Shown here piece by piece: positions 15,914-24,172 of a DNA stretch of 64,000 nt (position 1 is its first letter; each line of letters opens with the position of its first letter). The stretch lies in contig CBDATO010000001.1 of the NCBI GenBank assembly GCA_965199805.1, positions 1,674,001 through 1,738,000 of the forward strand, written 5' to 3'. The notes below the pieces were generated by a model, which worked only from the letters and a program-made list of their open reading frames with translations, ran no database searches and had not been told where the DNA came from. A program made the translations under genes and the position numbers. This DNA is from DATAZK01 sp965199805. GTDB lineage: Bacteria; Actinomycetota; Actinomycetes; Frankiales; Frankiaceae.

Positions 15914-18817
15914 GTGCCGCCCCGCGCCAGGTCCGCTTCCACGAACGGCACCGCCGGTGCTGCCAGCGGAATGCGTCTGGTGATCGTCGAGTCCCCGGCG
16001 AAGGCGCGCACGATCGCCGGCTTCCTGGGCGACGGCTACATGGTCGAGTCGAGCATCGGTCACATCCGTGACCTGCCGCGTAATGCGGCCGACGTGCCGG
16101 CCGAGGCCAAGGGCAAGCCGTGGGCCCGCCTCGGAGTCGACGTCGACAACGGGTTCGAGCCGCTCTACATCGTCACCGCCGACAAGAAGAGCCAGGTCGC
16201 CAAGCTCAAGGTGCTGCTGAAGGACGCCACCGAGCTCTTCCTCGCGACGGACGAGGACCGCGAGGGCGAGGCCATCGCCTGGCACCTGCTGCAGACGCTG
16301 AAGCCCAAGGTGCCGGTGCGCCGGATGGTCTTCCACGAGATCACCCCGGCGGCGATCCAGGCCGCCGTCGACAACCCCCGCGAGATCGACGAGAAGCTCG
16401 TCGACGCGCAGGAGACCCGCCGCATCCTCGACCGGCTGTACGGCTACGAGGTCTCGCCGGTGCTGTGGAAGAAGGTCATGCCGCGGCTGTCCGCCGGCCG
16501 GGTGCAGAGCGTCGCGACGCGCATCCTGGTCGAGCGCGAGCGGGCCCGCATGCACTTCCGCGCGGCGAGCTACTGGGACGTCGACGGGCTGTTTGCGCCA
16601 GCAATCAATGGGGACCGCGCCGGCTCCGACGCCACTCTGCCCCTGCCCGCCACGCTGGTCGCGGTGGGCGACTCCCGGGTCGCGACCGGCCGCGACTTCG
16701 ACGCGACCGGCAACCTCACGTCCGCCACCGTGCGTCACCTCGACGAGGCCGCCGCCGGCGCGCTGGTCGAGGGCCTGTCGGCCGCCGACTTCACGGTGCG
16801 CAGCGTCGAGGAGCGGCCCTACCGCCGCTCGCCCTACGCCCCGTTCATGACCAGCACGCTGCAGCAGGAGGCCGGGCGCAAGCTGCGCTTCTCCAGCCAG
16901 CGCGCGATGCAGATCGCGCAGCGGCTGTACGAGAACGGCTTCATCACCTACATGCGTACCGACTCGACCTCGCTGTCGGAGACGGCGATCACCGCGGCCC
17001 GCAGCCAGGCGCGCGAGCTGTACGGCCCGGAGTACGTGCCGGACAAGCCGCGGACCTACACGCGGAAGGTCAAGAACGCGCAGGAGGCCCATGAGGCCAT
17101 CCGTCCCGCGGGCGACACCTTCCGCACCCCCGGCCAGCTCGCCGGTCAGCTGAACGGCGACGAGTTCCGGCTGTACGAGCTGATCTGGCAGCGCACGGTC
17201 GCCAGCCAGATGGCCGACGCGGTCGGCACGAGCGCCACCGTGCGGGTCGGCGCGCCGGTCGCGAGCGGCCCCGACGCGGGCTCCGTCGCCACGTTCCAGG
17301 CGACCGGCAAGGTCATCACGTTCCCCGGCTTCCTGCGGGCCTACGTCGAGGGCAGCGACGACCCCGACGCCGAGCTCGAGGACCGCGAGCGCCGGCTGCC
17401 CCCGCTGCACGAGGGCGACGCGCTCACCACCCGCTCGCTCACCCCGCGTGGCCACAGCACCTCGCCGCCCGCCCGCTACACCGAGGCGAGCCTGGTCAAG
17501 ACCATGGAAGAGCTGGGCATCGGACGCCCCAGCACCTACGCGAGCATCCTCGGCACGATCGTCGACCGCGGTTACGCGTGGCGCAAGGGCAGCGCCCTCG
17601 TCCCCACCTGGATCGCGTTCGCCGTGGTGCACCTGCTCGAGGAGAACTTCGCGCGCCTCGTCGACTACCGCTTCACCAGCAGCGTCGAGGACGACCTCGA
17701 CGAGATCGCGTCCGGCAACCGCGCCTCCACCGAGTGGCTGACCCGCTTCTACTTCGGCGCCGACAGCACCCAGCCGGTCGGCCACGAGGGCGGTGTCGCG
17801 CGCTCCGGCGGCCTCAAGCACCTGGTCGAGAGCCGGCTCTCCGACATCGACGCCCGCGAGGTCAACTCGATCCCGATCGGCACGGCGCCGGACGGGCGGC
17901 AGGTCCTCGTACGCGTCGGCCGCTACGGCCCGTACGTCTCGGTCGGCGAAGGCGACGACGCGAGCCGGGCCACGCTGCCCGAGGACCTCGCGCCCGACGA
18001 GCTGACCGTCGAGAAGGCGCTGGAGCTGCTCGCCCAGCCGAGCGCCGACCGCGAGCTCGGCATCGACCCGAAGACGGGTGAGCCGGTCACGCTGAAGATC
18101 GGCCGCTACGGCCCCTACATCGAGCGCGCCCCCGCCGCGGAGCCCGAGCCGGTCCCGGCCCCCGAGCCCGTCCTCGTCGGCGCCGACAGCAAGCCGGCGA
18201 AGAAGCCGCGGGCCACGAAGGCGAGCAAGGCCGCGGCGGCCGCCGCCGTCCCCGCCCGGGCCAGCCTCTTCAAGGACATGGACCCCGAGACGGTGACGCT
18301 CGAGGACGTGCTGCCGCTGCTCGAGCTGCCGCGCACGCTCGGCGCCGACCCGGCCAACGGCGAGCCGATCACCGCGCAGAACGGCCGCTACGGCCCGTAC
18401 GTCAAGCGCGGCACCGAGTCCCGCTCGCTGCAGACCGAGCCGCAGCTGCTCACCGTCACGCTGGAGGAGGCGCTGGCGCTGCTCGCCCAGCCCAAGGCCC
18501 GTGGCCGGGCGGCGGCCGCTCCGCCGCTGCGCGAGCTGGGCAACGACACGTTCAGCCAGAAGCCGATGGTCATCAAGGAGGGCCGCTTCGGTCCGTACGT
18601 GACCGACGGCGAGACCAACGCCAGCCTGCGCAAGGGCGACGAGATCGCCGAGATCACCGCGGAGCGGGCCAGCGAGCTGCTCGCCGACCGCCGCGCACGC
18701 GGCCCGGCCACGAAGGCGCGCCGCGCTCCCGCGAAGAAGGCGCCGGCCAAGAAGGCCGCCCCCAAGAAGGCGACCGCGAAGAAGACCCCTGCCAAGAAGG
18801 CGCCCAAGACGTCGTGA
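15914..18817 (+). CDS. topA: DNA topoisomerase I (type IA)
   Basis: Relaxes negatively supercoiled DNA. The 967-residue protein has a Toprim domain with VIVESPAKARTIAGFLG and ATDEDREGEAIAWHL. Its catalytic Tyr346 lies in ITYMRTDSTSLS. The C-terminal half lacks zinc fingers and instead has four repeats around GRYGPYV or GRFGPYV (near 17930, 18100, 18380 and 18590), the actinobacterial pattern. The tail is a Lys/Ala/Pro-rich segment (APAKKAPAKKAAPKK) like those that aid processivity in actinobacterial enzymes. GTG 15914 is preceded by AGAAGG. The stop overlaps tmk by GTGA, so topA-tmk-holB form an operon. Confidence 0.96.
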   Translation: MPPRARSASTNGTAGAASGMRLVIVESPAKARTIAGFLGDGYMVESSIGHIRDLPRNAADVPAEAKGKPWARLGVDVDNGFEPLYIVTADKKSQVAKLKVLLKDATELFLATDEDREGEAIAWHLLQTLKPKVPVRRMVFHEITPAAIQAAVDNPREIDEKLVDAQETRRILDRLYGYEVSPVLWKKVMPRLSAGRVQSVATRILVERERARMHFRAASYWDVDGLFAPAINGDRAGSDATLPLPATLVAVGDSRVATGRDFDATGNLTSATVRHLDEAAAGALVEGLSAADFTVRSVEERPYRRSPYAPFMTSTLQQEAGRKLRFSSQRAMQIAQRLYENGFITYMRTDSTSLSETAITAARSQARELYGPEYVPDKPRTYTRKVKNAQEAHEAIRPAGDTFRTPGQLAGQLNGDEFRLYELIWQRTVASQMADAVGTSATVRVGAPVASGPDAGSVATFQATGKVITFPGFLRAYVEGSDDPDAELEDRERRLPPLHEGDALTTRSLTPRGHSTSPPARYTEASLVKTMEELGIGRPSTYASILGTIVDRGYAWRKGSALVPTWIAFAVVHLLEENFARLVDYRFTSSVEDDLDEIASGNRASTEWLTRFYFGADSTQPVGHEGGVARSGGLKHLVESRLSDIDAREVNSIPIGTAPDGRQVLVRVGRYGPYVSVGEGDDASRATLPEDLAPDELTVEKALELLAQPSADRELGIDPKTGEPVTLKIGRYGPYIERAPAAEPEPVPAPEPVLVGADSKPAKKPRATKASKAAAAAAVPARASLFKDMDPETVTLEDVLPLLELPRTLGADPANGEPITAQNGRYGPYVKRGTESRSLQTEPQLLTVTLEEALALLAQPKARGRAAAAPPLRELGNDTFSQKPMVIKEGRFGPYVTDGETNASLRKGDEIAEITAERASELLADRRARGPATKARRAPAKKAPAKKAAPKKATAKKTPAKKAPKTS

Positions 18818-19461
18818 CCGGCGTGTTCGTCGCCTTCGAGGGGGGCGAGGGGGCCGGCAAGACGACCCAGCTGCGCCGCCTCGCCGAGGGTCTCGAAGCG
18901 GCCGGGCACGAGGTCGTGCTGACCCACGAGCCGGGTGACTCACCTGTGGGCGCCCGGCTCCGCGCGCTGCTGCTGGACCCGGCCACCGTGATGACCCCGC
19001 AGACCGAGGCGCTGCTGTACGCGGCCGACCGCGCCGAGCACGTCGCCCACGTCGTGCGTCCGGCACTCGCCCGCGGCGCCGTCGTCATCACCGACCGCTA
19101 CATCGACTCCTCCGTCGCCTACCAGGGCTTCGCCCGCGGGCTCGACGTCGAGGTGGTCACGCAGACCTCGCTCTGGGCCACCGGGGGGCTGCTGCCGGCC
19201 GTCACCGTGCTGCTCGACCTCGACCCCGCCGAGGGGCTGCGGCGTGCCCGCGGCCGCGGTCAGGGGGTCGACCGGCTGGAGGCCGAGGCGCTCGACTTCC
19301 ACGCCCGGGTACGCGCCGGCTTCCTCACCCTCGCGGCCGCCGACCCGGGGCGCTACGCGGTCGTCGACGCCGCCCGGGACCCGGAGCGGGTCGCCGCCGA
19401 CGTACGCGCGGCTGTGGACACCGCCCTCACCGCATCCGACGGGGCAGACTGGACGGCGTGA
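18814..19461 (+). CDS. tmk: thymidylate kinase
   Basis: Phosphorylates dTMP to dTDP. It is 215 residues with the P-loop FEGGEGAGKTTQ near the N-terminus, the HEPGDSPVG substrate loop and the TDRYIDSSVAYQG (DRY) motif. The LID region RARGRGQGVDRLE fits the family. It starts at GTG 18814 inside the topA stop and overlaps the holB GTG at its own stop. Shared translation with replication genes suits its role in supplying dTTP. Confidence 0.95.
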   Translation: MTGVFVAFEGGEGAGKTTQLRRLAEGLEAAGHEVVLTHEPGDSPVGARLRALLLDPATVMTPQTEALLYAADRAEHVAHVVRPALARGAVVITDRYIDSSVAYQGFARGLDVEVVTQTSLWATGGLLPAVTVLLDLDPAEGLRRARGRGQGVDRLEAEALDFHARVRAGFLTLAAADPGRYAVVDAARDPERVAADVRAAVDTALTASDGADWTA

Positions 19462-20648
19462 GCGTCTGGGACAGCCTGACCGGCCAGCAGCACGTGGTGC
19501 CGGGCCTTGCCGCCGCGGCCTCCGGTGCGGCGCCGATGGCGCAGAGCTGGCTGATCACCGGGCCGGCGGGCTCCGGCCGGTCCGTCGCCGCGCTGGCCTT
19601 CGCGGCGGCGCTGGAGTGCGAGACGCGTACCGGCTGCGGTCACTGCGGGCCGTGTGGCGCCGTACTCGACCGGATGCACGCCGACCTGGTCTTCGTCGCC
19701 CCGGAAGGGCTGTCGATCGGTATCAGCGTCGCCAAGGATCTGGTGAAGCAGTGCGCCACCACCCCGGGCGTCGGCCGCTACCGCATCGTGATCGTCGAGG
19801 ACGCCGACCGGATGACCGACGAGGCCGAGAACGCCTTCCTGAAGACGCTCGAGGAGCCGCCGCCGCGCACCGTGATCATGCTGTGCGCGCCGACAGCCGG
19901 CGACATGCTGCCCACCACCGCCTCGCGCTGCCGCCACGTGCAGCTGCGCATCCCCAGCAGCGCCGACCTGGCTGCGGCGCTGGTCGCCGAGGGGGTCGAC
20001 GCCCCGATGGCCTCGTTCGCCGCGCGGGCGTCGCAAGGCCACCTCGGCCGGGCCCGGAGGCTGGCGACGGACGAGCAGGCGCGCTCGCGACGGGCCGACG
20101 TGCTGCGCATGCCGATCCGGGTGGGCCACCTCGCCGACGCGCTCGCCGCCGCCGCCGACCTGTACGAGGCCGCGGCCGAGGAGGCCGACGCGTCGTTCGC
20201 CGGCCGCAACACGAGCGAGCTGGCCGATCTCGAGGCGACGCTGTCGGGCTCCAAGGCGGGCGGGCGCGGATCAGCCGGGTCGGTGAAGGTCCGGGGCGCC
20301 GCCGGCGCGGTGAAGGACCTGCAGAAGCAGCAGAAGTCGCGCACCACCCGCGGCATTCGCGACGTCATCGACCACGCCCTGGTCGACCTCACCGCCTGGT
20401 ATCGCGACCTGCTCGCGATGCAGGTGGGGGCACTGGGGGTCGGGGGCTCGGTAGAGGCGGTCCACGACGACCAGCGCCTGGCGATGGAGAAGCTCGCCCG
20501 CAGCTCGCGGCCGGAGCACACCCTCGCCCGCATCGAGGCCATCCTCGCCTGCCGGCAGTCGCTCATCGAGTACACCGGGGTGTCCCCGCAGCTCGCCATC
20601 GAGGCCCTCGCGGTGAAGCTGCGGCAGGTCGGCCGCACGCCCGGCTGA
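19458..20648 (+). CDS. holB: DNA polymerase III subunit delta'
   Basis: Clamp-loader subunit of 396 residues. The AAA+ N-terminus has a degenerate P-loop TGPAGSGRSVAAL (Arg replacing Lys, as expected for a non-hydrolysing delta'), a zinc module CETRTGCGHCGPC with four cysteines, sensor 1 region EDADRMTDEAENAFLKTLEE and LPTTASRCRHV. The C-terminal collar domain follows. GTG 19458 overlaps the tmk stop. Third gene of topA-tmk-holB, the same order as in Mycobacterium. Confidence 0.93.
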   Translation: MSVWDSLTGQQHVVPGLAAAASGAAPMAQSWLITGPAGSGRSVAALAFAAALECETRTGCGHCGPCGAVLDRMHADLVFVAPEGLSIGISVAKDLVKQCATTPGVGRYRIVIVEDADRMTDEAENAFLKTLEEPPPRTVIMLCAPTAGDMLPTTASRCRHVQLRIPSSADLAAALVAEGVDAPMASFAARASQGHLGRARRLATDEQARSRRADVLRMPIRVGHLADALAAAADLYEAAAEEADASFAGRNTSELADLEATLSGSKAGGRGSAGSVKVRGAAGAVKDLQKQQKSRTTRGIRDVIDHALVDLTAWYRDLLAMQVGALGVGGSVEAVHDDQRLAMEKLARSSRPEHTLARIEAILACRQSLIEYTGVSPQLAIEALAVKLRQVGRTPG

Positions 20649-20713
20649 CCCGTGCCGCCGCCCGCGGAGCTAGGCTGCCCCCGCGGACCTGCCGCAGTGC
20701 TCCGGAGGTACCG

Positions 20714-21529
20714 ATGACCCGCATGTGTGCCGTGTCGTTCGCCCGCAGCGGCAAGCTGTACTACTTCGACCCCGGCCCCTACGAGCCGCGGATCGGCGAC
20801 CAGGTGCTGGTGCCGACCGACGCGGGTCCCGAGGTCGCCGAATGCGTGTGGGCCGGCCAGGAGGTCACGGAGCCGGTGACCGGCCTGCCGGTCCTCGTCG
20901 GCATGGCCACGGCGGAGGACCTGGAGCGCACCGCCGACGCCAAGCGCCGCCGGGCGCAGGCCCGGGTGGCGTCCAAGCGGCTCGCCCGTGAGCTCGGCCT
21001 CGACATGAAGGTCGTCGCGGTCGACTACGTCACCGCCACCAACCAGTACACGGTTTTCTTCAGCGCGGCGCACCGCATCGACTTCCGCCAGCTGGTGCGC
21101 GACCTGTCACGCACGCTGTCCGGGCGGGTGGAGCTGACCCAGCTCAGTGCCCGTGACGAGGCGCGGGCGCAGGGCGGGATCGGGCCGTGCGGGCGCGACC
21201 TGTGCTGCGCCACCTTCCTGAAGGACTTCGAGCCGGTCAGCGTGCGGATGGCGAAGGACCAGGACCTGCCGCTCAACCCACTCAAGATCAGCGGCGCCTG
21301 CGGCAAGCTGCTGTGTTGCCTGAAGTACGAGCACCCGCTGTACCAGGACTTCAAGGCCTCCGCCCCGGCGCTCGGCGAGACGGTCGAGACCGACGAGGGT
21401 GAAGGCCGCGTGGTGGGCCACGACGTGCCGCGCGACGAGGTCGTCGTCCGGCTGTCCGACGGGGGCCGGCGCACGTCGTGCTCGCGGGCCTCGGTGTGCG
21501 GCTCGCGGGCCGCGTACGAGAGCCGCTGA
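20714..21529 (+). CDS. PSP1-domain protein, RicT/YaaT-like
   Basis: 271-residue PSP1-family protein. Bacillus RicT (YaaT) works with RicA and RicF in an Fe-S-containing complex that promotes RNA maturation by RNase Y. In actinobacteria the role is not established. Conserved cysteines cluster in IGPCGRDLCCATFL and SGACGKLLCCLKYE, consistent with metal or cluster binding. ATG 20714 has CGGAGG eight bases upstream. A TAGGCT hexamer at 20671-20676 may be a -10 box. It is convergent with the response regulator gene. Confidence 0.85.
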   Translation: MTRMCAVSFARSGKLYYFDPGPYEPRIGDQVLVPTDAGPEVAECVWAGQEVTEPVTGLPVLVGMATAEDLERTADAKRRRAQARVASKRLARELGLDMKVVAVDYVTATNQYTVFFSAAHRIDFRQLVRDLSRTLSGRVELTQLSARDEARAQGGIGPCGRDLCCATFLKDFEPVSVRMAKDQDLPLNPLKISGACGKLLCCLKYEHPLYQDFKASAPALGETVETDEGEGRVVGHDVPRDEVVVRLSDGGRRTSCSRASVCGSRAAYESR

Positions 21530-21553
21530 CCGGACGGGTCGGTCAGCGACCGC

Positions 21554-22294
21554 TCACGGGTCGAAGCGGTAGCCCATCCCGCGCAGCGTGGTGAGCAGCT
21601 TGCGGCTCGGAGGATGCTTCTCGATCTTGGCGCGTACGCGGCGGATGTGCTCGGTGACGGTGGCGGGATCCTGAAAGCGGGTGCCCCACACGTGCTCGAG
21701 CAGCTCCTCGCGGCTGAACACCTCGCGCGGCCGGCCGGCGAGGAAGGCGAAGAGCTCGTACTCGCGGGCGGTCAGGTCGATCTTCTCGTCGGCGATGTGC
21801 ACCTCGCGCGCCCGCGGGTCGATCACCAGGTCGCCGAAGACCAGCGGCTCGCCACCGGGGCGGCGCTCCTCCGTGGGCCGGCGGCGCAACCGGGCGCGTA
21901 CGCGGGCGACCAGCTCGCGCAGCGAGTACGGCTTCAACACGTAGTCGTCGGCGCCGAGCTCGAGGCCGACGACGCGGTCGACCTCCTCACCCCGGCCGGT
22001 CAGCATGATCACCGGGACGTCGGAGAGCTGGCGGAGCCGGGACAGCACCGCGAAGCCGTCGAGCCGCGGCAGGCCGATGTCCAGCACGACGAGGTCGATC
22101 GCCGGGTTGGCCTGGAAGAGCTGCAGCGCGAGCTCGCCGTCGGAGGCCTCGATGACGCGGTAGCCGTAGCGCTCGAGGCTGCGGGCCAATGCGAGCCGCG
22201 AGCCCTCGTCGTCCTCGGCGACCAGCAGCGTCGCCCCCGCACCCGGTGAGCCGGACTGACCGTTCGAAACCGCCGGCCCCCCAGGTGTCGCCAT
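21554..22294 (-). CDS. OmpR/PhoB-family response regulator, orphan
   Basis: Two-component DNA-binding regulator of 246 residues. The receiver domain (about 22-135) has the acidic pair Asp28/Asp29, the phospho-acceptor Asp72 in VVLDIGLPRLDG, and conserved Thr/Lys (MLTGRG, DDYVLKPY). The winged-helix domain includes LTAREYELFAFLAGRPREVFS and the VTEHIRRVRAKIE recognition helix. A 20-residue Gly/Ser-rich extension precedes the receiver. No histidine kinase gene is adjacent. ATG 22294 has no Shine-Dalgarno but has TATCGT six bases upstream, suggesting leaderless expression. Confidence 0.92.
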   Translation of the reverse strand: MATPGGPAVSNGQSGSPGAGATLLVAEDDEGSRLALARSLERYGYRVIEASDGELALQLFQANPAIDLVVLDIGLPRLDGFAVLSRLRQLSDVPVIMLTGRGEEVDRVVGLELGADDYVLKPYSLRELVARVRARLRRRPTEERRPGGEPLVFGDLVIDPRAREVHIADEKIDLTAREYELFAFLAGRPREVFSREELLEHVWGTRFQDPATVTEHIRRVRAKIEKHPPSRKLLTTLRGMGYRFDP

Positions 22295-22300
22295 GCGCCG

Positions 22301-22306
22301 ACGATA
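22301..22306 (-). promoter_or_regulatory. leaderless-type -10 box for the response regulator
   Basis: On the minus strand TATCGT is followed by six bases and then ATG 22294, with no ribosome site between. Transcription would start at or next to the A of the start codon. Confidence 0.5.
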
Positions 22307-22409
22307 GACGGACGATCAGTCAGGCGTTCGTGCACCTCGCCTGCGGCCCGGCGTGTGGCAAACTGGCGAGGCGTCAGTCGGGGCAGCACGTGCGCCCGGG
22401 CCTGACCGT

Positions 22410-22481
22410 GCCGGAGTAGCTCAGTGGCAGAGCAATCGCCTCGTAAGCGATAGGTCAAGGGTTCAATCCCCTTCTCCGGCT
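22410..22481 (+). tRNA. tRNA-Thr (anticodon CGT)
   Basis: The acceptor stem GCCGGAG (22410-22416) pairs with CTCCGGC (22474-22480), and the discriminator is T. The D arm is GCTC-AGTGGCAG-AGC. The anticodon stem ATCGC/GCGAT encloses the loop CTCGTAA with anticodon CGT, reading ACG threonine codons. The T arm has loop TTCAATC between AAGGG and CCCTT. CCA is not encoded. Single-copy, unlinked to other tRNAs here. Confidence 0.95.
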
Positions 22482-22534
22482 CTCCTGCGGTCCCGATCCG
22501 CTGGTGAAGGTGGGACAGTGGTTGAGGTGCGGCC

Positions 22535-22855
22535 GTGACGATCCGGGTGACCCGGCTGCGCCGGCAGAACTACAAGAAGACGCTCGAGATCTACGTCGAC
22601 GACCAACTGGTGGCGCGCCTGCCACCCCGGGTCTCGGCCAAGGTCCGCGGCACCGGCGCCCGGCAGCAGATCGTCGTGAAGTGCGAGGGCATGATCGACA
22701 GCGAGCCCATGATCGTCTCCGACCCGGGCTACGGGCGGATGATCGGCGTGCTGGTCAGCTACACCCCGCGGCGCACCGGCTTCTTCTCCAAGCCCGAGAA
22801 GCTGCTGAAGGTCGAGCACATGGGCGAGGCCGACGAGCCGGACGAGAAGGTCTGA
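22535..22855 (+). CDS. hypothetical protein, 106 aa
   Basis: Small basic protein that I do not recognise. It reads as beta-rich: TIRVTRLRRQNYKKTLEIYV, DDQLVARLPPRVSAKV, ARQQIVVKCEG, with a middle resembling a small DUF of the PEGA or carrier type (GYGRMIGVLVSYTPRRTG). The C-terminus is acidic (HMGEADEPDEK). GTG 22535 has GAGG eight bases upstream. It lies directly after the tRNA gene and before the EAL gene, with 95 bp between. Strong codon bias supports it being a real gene; function unknown. Confidence 0.7.
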   Translation: MTIRVTRLRRQNYKKTLEIYVDDQLVARLPPRVSAKVRGTGARQQIVVKCEGMIDSEPMIVSDPGYGRMIGVLVSYTPRRTGFFSKPEKLLKVEHMGEADEPDEKV

Positions 22856-22950
22856 CCCTGCCGCAGCTGCGCGCTTAGCCCAGCCGGGGGACGCCGAACG
22901 ACCGACAAGTGCCGCACTGAGCCGGTCCGGAGCGGCGCCGATAGATCCCT

Positions 22951-24090
22951 GTGGCCGAGGAACTGACGACGCTGGTCGCCGGTCAGCTGGCGCGGGTGAT
23001 GGGCCTGGCGCACCGCCACCTCGATGTCGACGTCATGTTCGTCGCCGACCTGGCCGACGGCCGGCAGATGTACGGCTGGGTACAGGGCCGCGTCGGCTGG
23101 TATCCGGTGGGGGACGACGCGGGGATGCTGCGTCAGCTGCGGCTGACCGAGGAGACCCACACGCCGACGGCCATGGGCGTACCGGTGCGCCTGGACGACG
23201 GCACCGTGTTCGGCAGCCTGTGCTGCCTGCGGGATTCCCCGCGGCCGTTCCGCCAACGCGACCTGCACTTCCTGCGCATGCTCGCCGACCTGGTGGCCTC
23301 GGAGCTGACCGAGCTCATCACGCACACGAAGGCCCGCGACCGCATCGCCGCGCTGCTGGAGCACAAGCACCTGACGATCGCCCTGCAGCCCATCTTCGAC
23401 GTGCACGACGGCACCTGCCTCGGGGTGGAGGCGCTTTCCCGCTTCCCACCCGGCTATGGGCAGACACAGCAGATCTTCGAGTCGGCGTACCGGGTGGGCC
23501 TCGGGCTGCCGCTGGAGCGCCTCGCGCTCGGCCGGGCCATCGAGGCGGCGCCGCTGCTGGACCCCAAGTGCTACCTGTCCGTGAACCTCACCCCGGCGGT
23601 CGTGCACGCCCTCGCCTGGGCGGTCGAGCGGCAGGCCGGGCTGATGCCGAACCTGGTGCTGGAGATCACCGAGCACGCGGCGGTGGAGAGCTACGCGCGG
23701 CTGCGCGACACCCTGAAGCTCGCCCGCGAGCTCGGCCTGCGGCTCGCGATCGACGACGCGGGGGCGGGCTACGCGTCGCTCAAGCACGTCATCGAGCTGG
23801 AGCCGGACATCATCAAGATCGACCGGTCACTGGTGGACGGGGTGGCCGACGACCGGGCCCGGCGCAGCGTCGTCAGCGCCTTCGTGCTGCTCGCGCTCGA
23901 CCAGGGCTCGAGCGTGGTCGCCGAGGGGGTCGAGCGCGAGGTGGATCTCGACGCGATCCGGGACCTCGGCGTCGACGCGGCCCAGGGCTACCTGCTGGCC
24001 CGGCCGACCGTCGACCGCAGCGAGCTGCGCAGCTGGCTGCACGACGGCTCGGCCACCGCCGACACCCGGAGCCGTCAGCTGATCAGCTGA
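22951..24090 (+). CDS. EAL-domain cyclic-di-GMP phosphodiesterase with GAF-like sensor
   Basis: Predicted c-di-GMP-specific phosphodiesterase of 379 residues. The N-terminal ~125 residues look like a GAF sensor (VFGSLCCLRDSPRPFRQRD). The EAL domain follows with Glu160 in VEALSRF, Asn in VNLTP, Glu in EITEH, the Asp pair in AIDDAGAGYAS (Ala for the usual Phe), Lys in IKIDRSL, Glu in VAEGVE and Gln in QGYLLARP. All catalytic positions appear to be present, so it is probably active. No GGDEF domain is present. The GTG start at 22951 is the only reasonable one. The stop codon lies inside an 8-bp tandem repeat. Confidence 0.88.
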   Translation: MAEELTTLVAGQLARVMGLAHRHLDVDVMFVADLADGRQMYGWVQGRVGWYPVGDDAGMLRQLRLTEETHTPTAMGVPVRLDDGTVFGSLCCLRDSPRPFRQRDLHFLRMLADLVASELTELITHTKARDRIAALLEHKHLTIALQPIFDVHDGTCLGVEALSRFPPGYGQTQQIFESAYRVGLGLPLERLALGRAIEAAPLLDPKCYLSVNLTPAVVHALAWAVERQAGLMPNLVLEITEHAAVESYARLRDTLKLARELGLRLAIDDAGAGYASLKHVIELEPDIIKIDRSLVDGVADDRARRSVVSAFVLLALDQGSSVVAEGVEREVDLDAIRDLGVDAAQGYLLARPTVDRSELRSWLHDGSATADTRSRQLIS

Positions 24091-24104
24091 TCAGCTGATC
24101 AGCT
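24077..24104 (+). repeat. 8-bp tandem repeat at the end of the EAL gene
   Basis: AGCTGATC occurs three times in tandem (24077-24084, 24085-24092, 24093-24100), followed by AGCT. The unit is self-complementary in register, so it can also form a hairpin. The EAL stop codon (24088-24090) is within it. Confidence 0.9.
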
Positions 24105-24127
24105 CAGCTGGGTCCAGGAACGCCGAA

Positions 24128-24154
24128 AGGCCCGGGTCGTCGTGACCCGGGCCT
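24128..24154. terminator. bidirectional hairpin terminator between convergent genes
   Basis: Perfect 11-bp stem (24128-24138 with 24144-24154) and 5-nt loop, followed on the plus strand by CTCGTCTGTT. It lies between the EAL gene and the convergent binding-protein gene, and can serve both. Confidence 0.75.
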
Positions 24155-24172
24155 CTCGTCTGTTGCGTCGGA

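Noticed and set aside
15299..19066. Very long open frame on the minus strand opposite topA (over 1200 codons)
   Set aside because: It is antisense to topA and tmk, rich in Arg/Ala/Gly and without domains. Long empty frames opposite genes are expected at this GC content.
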